This document shows, one piece after another, positions 18,910 to 27,318 of a DNA stretch of 64,000 nt (positions within the stretch are counted from its first letter, which is position 1; every line of letters begins with the position of its first letter). Under the pieces are notes generated by a model. The model did not search any database, was not told the origin of the DNA, and worked only from the letters and a program-made list of their open reading frames with translations. Made by a program: the position numbers and the translations under genes. Location of the stretch: the NCBI RefSeq assembly GCF_040813715.1, contig NZ_JBFOCH010000015.1, one strand, 5' to 3'. The stretch is from Mesorhizobium_K marinum. GTDB taxonomy: Bacteria > Pseudomonadota > Alphaproteobacteria > Rhizobiales > Rhizobiaceae.

Positions 18910-20397
18910 ATGGCCCGGAACCACGCGATGCGACCCGCAATCGGCGGCATAGACTTTGGCACTTCCAACTCGACGGTCGGCGTGATCGAGAACGGGCAGC
19001 CGCGCCTGGTGCCGCTCGAGGAAAACCAGGTGACGCTGCCGAGCGCGGTGTTCTTCAACTTCGAGGACGGCCGCGCCCATTTCGGACGCCGCGGCATCGC
19101 CGACTACACCGACGGCGTCGAGGGCCGCCTGATGCGGGCGCTGAAGAGCGTGCTCGGCAGTTCGCTGGCGCACGAGAAGACGCGCATCAAGGCGCGGTCG
19201 ATGGCCTTCACCGACATCATCGGCATGTTCCTGGCGCAGTTGAAGGCGCGCATGGAAGCGCATACGGGGATGCCGGCCGGCCCGGTGGTGTTCGGGCGCC
19301 CGGTGCAGTTCGTCGATGACGACGCCGAAGCCGACCGGATGGCGCAGGCGCAGCTCGAAAAGGCGGCGCGGGCGCAGGGTTTCGCCGACATCGCCTTCCA
19401 GTTCGAGCCGATCGCGGCGGCGCTCGACTACGAGCGGAGCGTGGCGCGCGAGGAACTGGCGCTGATCGTCGACATGGGCGGCGGCACGTCGGACTTCTCG
19501 GTGGTGCGCGTCTCGCCGGAGCGGGCCAATGCCGCCGACCGCAGCGGCGACATCCTGGCCAACCGCGGCGTGCATATCGGCGGAACCGACCTCGACCGGC
19601 TGCTCAGCCTCGACCGCGTGATGCCCGAACTCGGCTACCTCTCGCAGACGCGCGACGGCAAGCGCAACCTGCCGGCGGCCTATTTCGCCGACCTCGCGAC
19701 CTGGCAGCGCATCAACCTCCTTTACACGCCCAAGGCGAGCTCCGATCTCAGCCAGTTGCGCTACGAGGCGGCCAGGCCGGACCTGGTCGACCGGCTGATC
19801 GCCATCGTCGAACACCGCTGGGGGCACGCGCTGGCCGGGCATGTGGAACGCGCCAGGATCGCGCTGACGACCGCGCCTTCCGCGCGCGTCGCGGTGTCCG
19901 TGCCCGGCGCGGAGTTCGGCGTCGAGCTGTCGCGCGAGGGCTTCGAGGCGACCGTGCTCGGCACGGTGGAGCGCGTGGCGGACACGGTATCGGCGACGCT
20001 GCGCGACGCAGGGCTTGCGGGCGGCGACATCGCCNGGTGCACGGCACGGCGGAGCGCGTGGCGGACACGGTGACGGCGACGCTGCGCGACGCGGGGCTTG
20101 CGGGCGGCGACATCGCCACGGTGTTCCTGACCGGTGGATCGACCTCGACGCCGCTGGCGCGGCGCACGATCCTCGGCCTCGTGCCGCAGGCGCGGGTGGT
20201 CGAGGGCGACGTGTTCGGCAGCGTCGGGCTGGGGCTGGCGCTCGANCACGGTGTTCCTGACCGGTGGGTCGACCTCGACGCCGCTCGCGCGGCGCACGAT
20301 CCTCGGCCTCGTGCCGCAGGCTCGGGTGGTCGAGGGCGACGTGTTCGGCAGCGTCGGGCTGGGGCTGGCGCTCGACGCCAGGCGCAAGTTCGGCTGA
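18910..20397 (+). CDS. Hsp70-family (YegD-like) chaperone, with two assembly joins
   Basis: Actin-fold ATPase of the Hsp70 superfamily: phosphate-1 motif GGIDFGTSNSTVGV, phosphate-2 motif VDMGGGTSDFSVV and the adenosine motif FLTGGSTSTPLARR. It lacks a DnaK-type substrate-binding domain, as in E. coli YegD. Two N joins (20035 and 20246), each with duplicated flanks, break the frame. Dropping one copy of each gives a continuous 424-residue protein ending LALDARRKFG, close to YegD's length. The ATG at 18910 is used; MRPAIGG at 18928 is the alternative. It is convergent with hrcA. The client is unknown. Confidence 0.82.
19954..20375. repeat. Two successive unmerged contig joins (N at 20035 and 20246)
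   Basis: Bases 19954-20034 recur as 20037-20117 with several mismatches. The block before the second N (about 20117-20245) recurs as 20247-20375 with three mismatches. Both lie in the 3' part of the Hsp70 gene. Confidence 0.9.
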
Positions 20398-20431
20398 GGC
20401 GCGCGCCGGCGGCAGACTCGCCTTTCTACCT

Positions 20432-21502
20432 TCAGCGCAGCATGCGCGAGACGATCTGCGCGGTATAGTCGACCATCGGCACGATGCGCGCGTAGTTGAG
20501 CCGGGTCGGGCCGATGACGCCGAGCGCGCCGATGACGCGGGCGTCCTTGTCGCGGTAGGGCGCGACGACCAGCGACGAGCCCGACAGCGAGAACAGCTTG
20601 TTCTCCGAGCCGATGAAGATGCGCACGCCCGAGCCCTGCTCCGCCAGCCCGAGCAGCTGGATGAGGCCGTCCTGGGTCTCGAGGTCCTCGAACAGGCGGC
20701 GCAGCAATTCGAGATCGGCCTGCGCTGTGATGTTCTCGAGCAGGTTGGCGCGTCCCCGCACGATGAGCCGCGCCGGCAGGCCGCTCTCGTTGCCTGCCCA
20801 GACCGCGAGACCCTTCTCGACGAGACCCTGCGACAGCGCGTCGAGCGCGGTCCGCGTCTCCTCCTGGATGCGCGACAGCTCGGTGCGCGCCTCGGCCAGC
20901 GTCCGCCCGCGGATATGCGCGTTGAGGAAGTTCGAGGCCTCGTGCAGCTGCGACGCGGTGGTGCCGGCCGGCAGGTCGACGACGCGGTTTTCGACGTCGC
21001 CGTTCTGCGAAACCAGCACGACCAGCGCGCGCGTCGGCTCGAGCGGGATGAACTCGATGTGCTTCAGCGCCACCTCGTTGGTGGCGGTGACGACGAGGCC
21101 GGCGCCACGCGACATGCCCGACAGCATCTGGCTGGCCTCGGTCAGCATCTGTTCCAGCGTCGCGCCGCTGCCCGACGCCTTGACCTGGGCCTCGATGACG
21201 CGGCGTTCCTCCTCGGAGAGGTCGCCGAGCTCCATGAAGGCGTCGACGAAGAAGCGCAGCCCCTGCTGCGTCGGCAGGCGGCCGGCGGAGACGTGCGGCG
21301 CGTAGATGAGGCCGAGCTGCTCGAGGTCGCTCATCACGTTGCGCACGGTGGCCGGCGAGAGCGAGGAAGGCAGCATGCGCGACAGGTTGCGCGAGCCGAC
21401 TGGCTCGCCGTCCCGGAGATACGATTCGACGATGCGCCGAAAGATGTCGCGCGAGCGCATGTCGAGCGATTGCAGGGCGGGGTCGATCAAGGCCTTCGTC
21501 AT
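20432..21502 (-). CDS. hrcA: Heat-inducible transcription repressor HrcA
   Basis: A 356-residue repressor of class I heat-shock genes that binds CIRCE operators. The N-terminal winged helix has RDIFRRIVESYLRDGEPVGS, SLSPATVRNVMSDLEQLGLI and HVSAGRLPTQQGLRFFVD. The GAF-like middle (about 100-330) ends with GALGVIGPTRLNYARIVPMV. The ATG at 21502 has a GGAGG site just upstream and fits family starts; the longer frame does not. The usual neighbour grpE is not next to it here; a convergent Hsp70-like gene follows instead. rph is divergent. Confidence 0.96.
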   Translation of the reverse strand: MTKALIDPALQSLDMRSRDIFRRIVESYLRDGEPVGSRNLSRMLPSSLSPATVRNVMSDLEQLGLIYAPHVSAGRLPTQQGLRFFVDAFMELGDLSEEERRVIEAQVKASGSGATLEQMLTEASQMLSGMSRGAGLVVTATNEVALKHIEFIPLEPTRALVVLVSQNGDVENRVVDLPAGTTASQLHEASNFLNAHIRGRTLAEARTELSRIQEETRTALDALSQGLVEKGLAVWAGNESGLPARLIVRGRANLLENITAQADLELLRRLFEDLETQDGLIQLLGLAEQGSGVRIFIGSENKLFSLSGSSLVVAPYRDKDARVIGALGVIGPTRLNYARIVPMVDYTAQIVSRMLR

Positions 21503-21522
21503 GGTTCGCCTCCGGGTCCCAG

Positions 21523-21551
21523 ATATAGACAGCCGGAGAAGGAACGCAAAG
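21523..21551 (-). promoter_or_regulatory. hrcA promoter
   Basis: Minus strand CTTTGC (21551-21546), 17-base spacer, CTATAT (21528-21523). A start about 7 bases later leaves a leader of roughly 15 bases that still contains the GGAGG site. No CIRCE-type inverted repeat overlaps it, so autoregulation is not apparent. Confidence 0.6.
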
Positions 21552-21667
21552 TCTTGGTAAGCATGCCCCACGGGCATGGTGGAAAGCCCGGGTTTTCCTT
21601 TGCGCTGCCGGCGGGCGGCGGGTAAAAGCCGCGCAAGACAGAAATTCAGCCCACGGAAAGAGCCTCA

Positions 21668-22384
21668 ATGCGTCCATCCAAGCGCCAGTTCGACGAAATG
21701 CGCGCCATTTCCTTCGAGCGCAACGTCTCCAAGCATGCGGAGGGGTCGTGCCTGGTGAAGTTCGGCGACACGCATGTCCTGTGCACGGCGAGCCTGGAGG
21801 AGAAGGTGCCAGGCTGGATGAGGAATTCCGGCAAGGGCTGGGTGACGGCGGAATACGGCATGCTGCCGCGCTCGACCGGCGAGCGCATGCGGCGCGAGGC
21901 CTCGGCCGGCAAGCAGGGCGGCCGCACGCTGGAGATCCAGCGGCTGATCGGGCGATCCTTGCGCGCCGTCGTCGATCTCGGCGCGCTCGGCGAGCAGCAG
22001 ATCACGGTCGACTGCGACGTGATCCAGGCCGACGGCGGCACCCGCACCGCCTCGATCACCGGCGGCTGGGTGGCGCTCCACGACTGCCTGCGCTGGATGG
22101 AGGCGCGCCAGATGGTGAGCGTGCAGAAGGTGCTGCGCGACCACGTCGCGGCGATCTCCTGCGGCATCCATGACGGACAGGCAGTGCTCGACCTCGACTA
22201 TGTCGAGGATTCGGCGGCCGGAACGGACGCCAATTTCGTCATGACCGGCAAGGGCGGCATCGTCGAGATCCAGGGCACAGCCGAAGGGGTGCCGTTCTCG
22301 GAAGAAGAATTCGCCACGCTGATGGGGCTCGCCAAGAAGGGCATTTCACGGCTGGTCAGCCTGCAGCAGATGGCGGTCGCCTAG
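21668..22384 (+). CDS. rph: Ribonuclease PH
   Basis: Phosphorolytic 3'-5' exoribonuclease trimming tRNA 3' ends. The 238-residue protein has the family motifs MRPSKRQFDEMR, CTASLEEKVPGWM, GWVTAEYGMLPRSTGERMRR, the phosphate-binding GRTLEIQRLIGRSLRAVVDL and DCDVIQADGGTRTASITGG. The length is standard. It is divergent from hrcA, as in many Hyphomicrobiales, and upstream of the VOC, rdgB and hemW genes on the same strand. Confidence 0.97.
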   Translation: MRPSKRQFDEMRAISFERNVSKHAEGSCLVKFGDTHVLCTASLEEKVPGWMRNSGKGWVTAEYGMLPRSTGERMRREASAGKQGGRTLEIQRLIGRSLRAVVDLGALGEQQITVDCDVIQADGGTRTASITGGWVALHDCLRWMEARQMVSVQKVLRDHVAAISCGIHDGQAVLDLDYVEDSAAGTDANFVMTGKGGIVEIQGTAEGVPFSEEEFATLMGLAKKGISRLVSLQQMAVA

Positions 22385-22409
22385 AAAGCCATCATGGCTG
22401 CGCGCTGCC

Positions 22410-22459
22410 ACACACCCCTCCGGCCTGCCGGCCATCTGCCCCTCAAGGGGGAAGATCAG
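22410..22459. repeat. Palindromic rhizobial-type intergenic element
   Basis: The spacer after rph contains CACCCCTCCGGCCTGCCGGC followed by CATCTGCCCCTCAAGGGGGA. It has two short palindromic cores (GGCCTGCCGGCC and CCCCTCAAGGGG). This closely resembles a dispersed palindromic element common between genes of Mesorhizobium and Rhizobium, recalled from general knowledge. Only one copy is visible in the window. Confidence 0.55.
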
Positions 22460-22488
22460 CCTTCAGTTCGGTCGCGAGGTTTCCGGCC

Positions 22489-22899
22489 ATGAAACCCTCC
22501 GCGATCCTCGAATCGGCGCTCTACGTGACCGACCTCGATGCGGCGGAGGCGTTCTATCGCGACGTGATCGGGCTGGAGCGGATCGCCAGGGTCGACGGCC
22601 GGCACGTGTTCTTCCGCTGCGGGCAGGGCGTGCTCCTGCTGTTCAACGCCGACGCGACCAGGCACCAGCCGCCGCCTGACGCAAGACTGCCGGTGCCCAA
22701 GCACGGCACCGCCGGCGAGGGGCATCTGTGCTTCGCCGCAAGCGCCGGCGAGATCGAGCAATGGAAGCGCGCGCTGACGCAGCGCGGCGTCGCGGTCGAG
22801 GCCGACTTCGAATGGCCGAGCGGCGGTCGCTCGATCTATTTCCGCGATCCGTCCGGCAATTCGATCGAGTTCGCCGAACCGAAAATCTGGGGTTTTTAG
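22489..22899 (+). CDS. VOC-family (glyoxalase-like) protein
   Basis: A 136-residue protein with the paired beta-alpha-beta-beta-beta modules of the vicinal-oxygen-chelate fold: SALYVTDLDAAEAFYRDVIG near the start and GRSIYFRDPSGNSIEFAEP at the end. Metal-ligand candidates include His in GEGHLCFAA and Glu in NSIEF. The substrate is unknown. The stop TAG is immediately followed by the rdgB ATG, so the two are co-transcribed. A role in detoxifying a reactive metabolite is possible but not shown. Confidence 0.85.
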   Translation: MKPSAILESALYVTDLDAAEAFYRDVIGLERIARVDGRHVFFRCGQGVLLLFNADATRHQPPPDARLPVPKHGTAGEGHLCFAASAGEIEQWKRALTQRGVAVEADFEWPSGGRSIYFRDPSGNSIEFAEPKIWGF

Positions 22900-23547
22900 A
22901 TGCGGCCACTGGAAGGCAGGAAGATCGTCGTCGCCAGCCACAATGCCGGCAAGCTCCGTGAGTTCGCCGACCTGATGGGGCCGTTCGGCCTGGAGGCGAA
23001 ATCGGCCAAGGAATACGGCCTGCCCGAGCCAGAGGAGACCGGCACCACCTTCGAGCAGAACGCCTACATCAAGGCCTTCGCGGCCGCCGGTGCGACCGGG
23101 CTGCCGGCATTGTCGGACGATTCCGGGCTGGTGATCGACGCGCTCGGCGGACAGCCCGGCGTCTACACCGCCAACTGGGCGGAAAAGCCGGACGGCACCC
23201 GCGACTTCGGCATCGCCATGGCGCGGGCCGAAAAGGAGATGCAGGCGGCCGGCGCCAAGACGCCGGCCGAGCGCACCGGCCGCTTCGTCGCGGTCATCTG
23301 CCTGGCCTGGCCGGACGGCGAAGCCGAATATTTCCGTGGCGAGGCGGAGGGAACGCTTGTCTGGCCGCCGCGCGGCGATGCCGGTTTCGGCTACGATCCC
23401 GTTTTCCTGCCGCAGGGCCACGAGCGGACCTTCGGCGAGATGAGCGCCGAGGAGAAGCACGGCTGGAAGCCGGGACAGGCCGAGGCGCTGTCGCACCGTG
23501 CGCGGGCCTTCCAGAAGTTCGCGCGGGCGAAACTGGGATCGGCGTAG
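22900..23547 (+). CDS. rdgB: dITP/XTP pyrophosphatase (non-canonical purine NTPase)
   Basis: Hydrolyses dITP, ITP and XTP to monophosphates to keep deaminated purines out of DNA and RNA. The 215-residue protein shows VVASHNAGKLREF, GTTFEQNAYIKA, the catalytic LSDDSGLVIDALGGQPGVYT and FGYDPVFLP with EKHGWKPGQAEALSHRARA. The family is about 200 residues. The start codon abuts the stop of the VOC gene. It is followed by hemW, a conserved order, though the junction is blurred by an assembly join. Confidence 0.96.
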   Translation: MRPLEGRKIVVASHNAGKLREFADLMGPFGLEAKSAKEYGLPEPEETGTTFEQNAYIKAFAAAGATGLPALSDDSGLVIDALGGQPGVYTANWAEKPDGTRDFGIAMARAEKEMQAAGAKTPAERTGRFVAVICLAWPDGEAEYFRGEAEGTLVWPPRGDAGFGYDPVFLPQGHERTFGEMSAEEKHGWKPGQAEALSHRARAFQKFARAKLGSA

Positions 23548-23583
23548 GCGATCGATGCCGGCGTTTGGAGCAGGGTACTCAGG

Positions 23584-23870
23584 ATGATCCTCGACCGCTC
23601 GCCCGGCTTCGGCGTCTATGTGCATTGGCCGTTCTGCGCGGCCAAGTGCCCCTATTGCGACTTCAACAGCCATGTCCGCCACCANNNNNCGCTTCCGGGC
23701 TGCGGGTTGGGCGCAGAGGGTTGTGCCGTGGCGTTGCGCGCGACGACGTTCCCCAGGGGTTCCAAGGGATGATCCTCGACCGCTCGCCCGGCTTCGGCGT
23801 CTATGTGCATTGGCCGTTCTGCGCGGCCAAGTGCCCCTATTGCGACTTCAACAGCCATGTCCGCCACCAG
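23584..23870. repeat. Unmerged contig ends around NNNNN (23686-23690) at the hemW start
   Basis: The first 102 bases of hemW occur twice, at 23584-23685 and 23769-23870. The 78 bases between the N run and the second copy do not match the rdgB-hemW spacer before the first copy. One of the two upstream contexts is therefore a contig-end artefact. Confidence 0.9.
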
Positions 23871-24926
23871 CTGGTCGACCAGGAGCGGTTCGCGCGCGCC
23901 TTCGAGACGGAACTGGCGACGATGCGCGAGCGAACCGGCCCGCGCGAGGTGACCAGCATCTTCCTCGGCGGCGGCACGCCGTCGCTGATGAAACCGGAGA
24001 CGGTGGGCGCCGTGCTCGACGCGGTTGCCCGGAACTGGACGACGCCTGCCGGCATCGAGGTGACGCTGGAGGCGAACCCGTCGTCTGTGGAAGCGGAACG
24101 CTTTCTCGGCTACCGCGCGGCCGGCGTGAACCGGGTGTCGCTCGGCGTGCAGGCGCTGAACGACGCCGACCTGCGGTTCCTCGGCCGTCTGCACACCGTC
24201 GAGGAGGCGCTCAACGCGATCGAACTGGCGCGCGCGACCTTCCCGCGCCTGTCCTTCGACCTGATCTATGCGCGCCCCGGCCAGACGCCGGAGGCCTGGG
24301 CGGCGGAGCTGGAGCAGGCGATAGGCCATGCCGCCGACCATCTGTCGCTCTACCAGCTGACGATCGAGGAAGGCACGCGCTTCCACGCGCTGCACGCGGC
24401 CGGAAAATTCCAGATCCCGGACGGCGATGCGGCGGCCGACCTCTATGCGGTGACGCAGGAGGTGACGGCGGCGCGCGGGCTGCCTGCCTACGAGATCTCC
24501 AACCATGCGCGGCCCGGCGCCGAAAGCCGGCACAACCTGACCTACTGGCGCTACGGCGAATATGTCGGGGTCGGGCCGGGCGCGCACGGCCGCTTCGTCG
24601 AGAACGGCCGGCGCGTGGTGACGGTCGCCGAAAAGATGCCGGAAACCTGGGCGAACCTGGTCGAGGCGCGCGGCCACGGCGTCACCGGCGGCGAGCTGTT
24701 GACCCGCTCGGAGGAGGCCGACGAATTCCTGCTGATGGGGCTGAGGCTGGCGGAAGGCATCGACCTGGCGCGCTACGAGCAACTGTCGGGCAAGAGCTTT
24801 TCGCCCGCCAGGCTGTCGCTGCTGCAGGACGAGGGGCTGGTCGTTCCGGTCGGCAACTCCAGGCTGCGGGCAACGCCCGCGGGCATGATCATCCTCGACG
24901 CCGTGGTGGCCGACCTCGCGCGCTAG
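23769..24926 (+). CDS. hemW: Heme chaperone HemW (radical SAM, CPO III-like)
   Basis: A 385-residue radical-SAM protein. The 4Fe-4S motif CAAKCPYC is at residues 18-25. SAM-binding GGGTPS follows, and HNLTYW in the middle is the signature separating HemW heme chaperones from true coproporphyrinogen oxidases. HemW delivers heme to respiratory enzymes at the membrane. The coordinates use the second copy of the duplicated 5' end, since it is continuous with the rest of the gene. Natural context is downstream of rdgB. Confidence 0.93.
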   Translation: MILDRSPGFGVYVHWPFCAAKCPYCDFNSHVRHQLVDQERFARAFETELATMRERTGPREVTSIFLGGGTPSLMKPETVGAVLDAVARNWTTPAGIEVTLEANPSSVEAERFLGYRAAGVNRVSLGVQALNDADLRFLGRLHTVEEALNAIELARATFPRLSFDLIYARPGQTPEAWAAELEQAIGHAADHLSLYQLTIEEGTRFHALHAAGKFQIPDGDAAADLYAVTQEVTAARGLPAYEISNHARPGAESRHNLTYWRYGEYVGVGPGAHGRFVENGRRVVTVAEKMPETWANLVEARGHGVTGGELLTRSEEADEFLLMGLRLAEGIDLARYEQLSGKSFSPARLSLLQDEGLVVPVGNSRLRATPAGMIILDAVVADLAR

Positions 24927-24991
24927 GCGCGACGCCTTGCGCCCGGCCGCCTTCCGGCGGCAGACTGGACCTCCCTTCGAAGGAGACATCC

Positions 24992-25429
24992 ATGGTTCCG
25001 GCGCTTGATTCGTGGCAGTTCTGGGCAGTGCTGTCGGCGGTGTTCGCGGCGCTGACGGCGATCTTTGCGAAAGTCGGCCTCGAGAACGTCAATTCCGATT
25101 TCGCCACGCTGATCCGGACCGTGGTGATCCTGCTGGTGCTTGGCGCCATCGTGGCGGCGACGGGCCAGGCGCAGGCGCTCGGCTCGATCTCCGGCAGGAC
25201 CTATGCGTTCCTCGTCCTGTCGGGGCTGGCGACCGGCGCCTCGTGGCTCTGCTACTTCCGCGCGCTGAAGCTGGGTAACGCCGCGCAGGTCGCGCCGGTG
25301 GACAAGCTAAGCGTCGTGCTGGTCGCGGTGTTCGGCGCGGTCTTCCTGGGCGAGCGGCTTGGCCCGGCCAACTGGCTTGGCGTCGCGCTGATCGCCGTCG
25401 GCGCGGTGCTGGTGGCGCAGCGCATGTGA
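24992..25429 (+). CDS. Small EamA/DMT-family transporter
   Basis: A 145-residue inner-membrane protein with about five hydrophobic segments, corresponding to a single EamA module (half the size of ordinary ten-segment DMT carriers): ALTAIFAKVGLENVNSDFAT, GLATGASWLCYFRALKLGNA, APVDKLSVVLVAVFGAVFLGE. Single-module members probably work as dimers. The ATG at 24992 has an AAGGAGA site 9 bases upstream. Substrate unknown. It follows hemW on the same strand after 65 bases. Confidence 0.85.
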   Translation: MVPALDSWQFWAVLSAVFAALTAIFAKVGLENVNSDFATLIRTVVILLVLGAIVAATGQAQALGSISGRTYAFLVLSGLATGASWLCYFRALKLGNAAQVAPVDKLSVVLVAVFGAVFLGERLGPANWLGVALIAVGAVLVAQRM

Positions 25430-25505
25430 GGGAGCGGCCTTCGCGGCCGTTCCTATCCGGGCCATGCACACGTCGAAACGATTCGGCAAAGCCCGCGCTC
25501 CGGCG

Positions 25506-25703
25506 TCAGTGGGCGACGATGCGGCGGTCGCGCCGCACGGTGGCGACGTGGCGCGGCGCTTCCTCCGGCAGGACGATCTCGTCCTGGTCGGAACGCTTCT
25601 GCCGGCTGGCGGACGACGGGCGCGGCTTCGACGCGGCCTCGCCGCCCTTCTCGCGACCCGCGTAGTAGGGCTCGAACGTGTCCTGGATGATCAGACTGGC
25701 CAT
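25506..25703 (-). CDS. Small hypothetical protein
   Basis: A 65-residue basic protein starting MASLIIQDTFEPYYAGREKG, followed by a Ser/Arg/Lys-rich, probably disordered middle. I do not recognise it. It is supported by a strong GGGAGGA ribosome-binding site five bases before the ATG and by lying in an otherwise empty gap. It could be a DNA- or RNA-binding accessory peptide, but nothing proves it. Confidence 0.5.
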   Translation of the reverse strand: MASLIIQDTFEPYYAGREKGGEAASKPRPSSASRQKRSDQDEIVLPEEAPRHVATVRRDRRIVAH

Positions 25704-25833
25704 TGCGTCCTCCCGAGACGTGATGCCCGTTAACCCGCAGGCGCAGGTTTCGTTCCGGACTGTGGCGAAGCGATGGCGGCACGGGGAGGAAATCCGGCCG
25801 GGCGCAAGGGGGCGCCCGGGCCGGGTCGTCGGT

Positions 25834-27195
25834 CTACCTGGCGGCGAGCAGGTCCTTGACGTTGAGCACGACGAATTCGTTGTCGTCGGTCTTGTCGAGG
25901 GCGCGGCCGGCCGAGAAGGGCAGGTTGTTGTCGTTGCCGACGACGATGCGTTCGCCGTCGATCAGGTCGACGTTCTCGATGGTGACGAAGGGCATGTCGT
26001 AGAAGCCCTCGCCGCCGCCCTGGCGCTTCCTGTTGTCGGGGTCCTTGATGTTCAGCAGGTCGACATAGCCGATCTTGCGGACGGCCTTGCCGGCGTTCTC
26101 GTCGGTCATCTCGATCTTGTAGATGCGCTTGACCGTGGACGGGACGGCGAAGCAGTCGGCCGCCGGGTTCGCCTTGTCGGCGCAGGCCTTGGCGGCGACG
26201 CCGGCGCCGTTGTCGCGCTCGATGACCAGCGCGGTGGTCTCGTCGATCATGTTGAAGTCGCCGATCGCCTCGCCGCCCTCGGCGAGCGGGTAGAGCCAGT
26301 TGCGGCCGGTCCAGGCCCTGGAGGCGACGTCGAACTCGATGACGCGCAGCACGGTGCGGCCGTCGTCGGCCTTCTCGACGCTGCCTTCCGCCGTGTAGAG
26401 CGGGCCTTCGAGCATGCCGTAGAGCTTGCTGCCGTCCTTCGACATGGCAAGGCCCTCGTAGCCGCCGGAACGCTTCAGGTTGAAGGCCGGCATCTTGGCG
26501 GCCGGGTTGCCCGGCAGCGCCAGCGTCGGGTTGTCGGGCGACAGCACCGGCTTGCCGTCAACCGCCGTGGCGATGACCTCGACGAGCTTGCCGGCCTGGT
26601 CGAACTTCAGGAGATAGGGGCCGAACTCCTCGCCCACCCAGAAGCCGTCGGCGACGGGCTGGATCGATTCGACGTCGAAGTCGGCGCCGGTCAGGTAGCG
26701 CGCGTCGCTGCCTTCCATGACGATCGGGAACGGGGCCTTGCGGTCGGGGTCGCTGAGGAACAGCGTCTCGAGGCGCTCGACCTTGCCGTTGTCCCAGTCG
26801 AACTTGACGTGGTGCAGCATCAGCATGGCGTCCGACGAGTTCATCTTGCTGCCGAAGCCGTTGTCCGACATCGACCAGAAGGTGCCGTCGGCCATCGTCT
26901 TGATGCCCGAGAAGCCCTGCACGGGCTGGCCGTCGAAGGGCAGCGAAAGACCGGTTTCGCGCACGCCGTCCTTGCCGGGGACGGAGCCGAGGCCGGTCGC
27001 GCGCAGGCGGTCGGGCGTCGTGAACTTGCCCGAGGTCTTCAGGTGCGCGGGCGCGTCGGCGGGCGCCGCGATGATGGTGTTGGCGGGCAGGATCGCGTGG
27101 CTTTCGAGCGTAGCGGGGAATTCCTTCTCCTCGGCCTGGGCCATGCCTGCGAAGAGGGCGCCGGCGGCAGTCGCGGACAGCAGGATCTTTCTCAT
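25834..27195 (-). CDS. Phytase-like esterase domain secreted protein
   Basis: A 453-residue protein with a signal peptide (residues 1-21, cleavage after MAQA). It matches the 'esterase-like activity of phytase' type of beta-propeller: FSGIKTMADGTFWSMSDNGF, FWVGEEFGPYLLKFDQAGK, GYEGLAMSKDGSKLYGMLEG, and C-terminal VTIENVDLIDGERIVVGNDN. It is probably periplasmic; phosphatase or esterase activity is suggested only by the family name. The ATG at 27195 gives the signal peptide; the upstream start would mask it. It is divergent from rsmI. Confidence 0.85.
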   Translation of the reverse strand: MRKILLSATAAGALFAGMAQAEEKEFPATLESHAILPANTIIAAPADAPAHLKTSGKFTTPDRLRATGLGSVPGKDGVRETGLSLPFDGQPVQGFSGIKTMADGTFWSMSDNGFGSKMNSSDAMLMLHHVKFDWDNGKVERLETLFLSDPDRKAPFPIVMEGSDARYLTGADFDVESIQPVADGFWVGEEFGPYLLKFDQAGKLVEVIATAVDGKPVLSPDNPTLALPGNPAAKMPAFNLKRSGGYEGLAMSKDGSKLYGMLEGPLYTAEGSVEKADDGRTVLRVIEFDVASRAWTGRNWLYPLAEGGEAIGDFNMIDETTALVIERDNGAGVAAKACADKANPAADCFAVPSTVKRIYKIEMTDENAGKAVRKIGYVDLLNIKDPDNRKRQGGGEGFYDMPFVTIENVDLIDGERIVVGNDNNLPFSAGRALDKTDDNEFVVLNVKDLLAAR

Positions 27196-27318
27196 GGTGG
27201 TGTCGTCTCCTTCGGGTTTGGACGGCCCCCGATAGGCGCGCCACATGACGCTGGCTTGAAGCGGCGGTGACGGTTTGGTGAAGGTTCACCGCCGCGTGCG
27301 AAGAGACTTGCCGGGGCG

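Noticed and set aside
21503..21667. CIRCE operator in front of hrcA
   Set aside because: No TTAGCACTC-N9-GAGTGCTAA-like inverted repeat is visible in the spacer.
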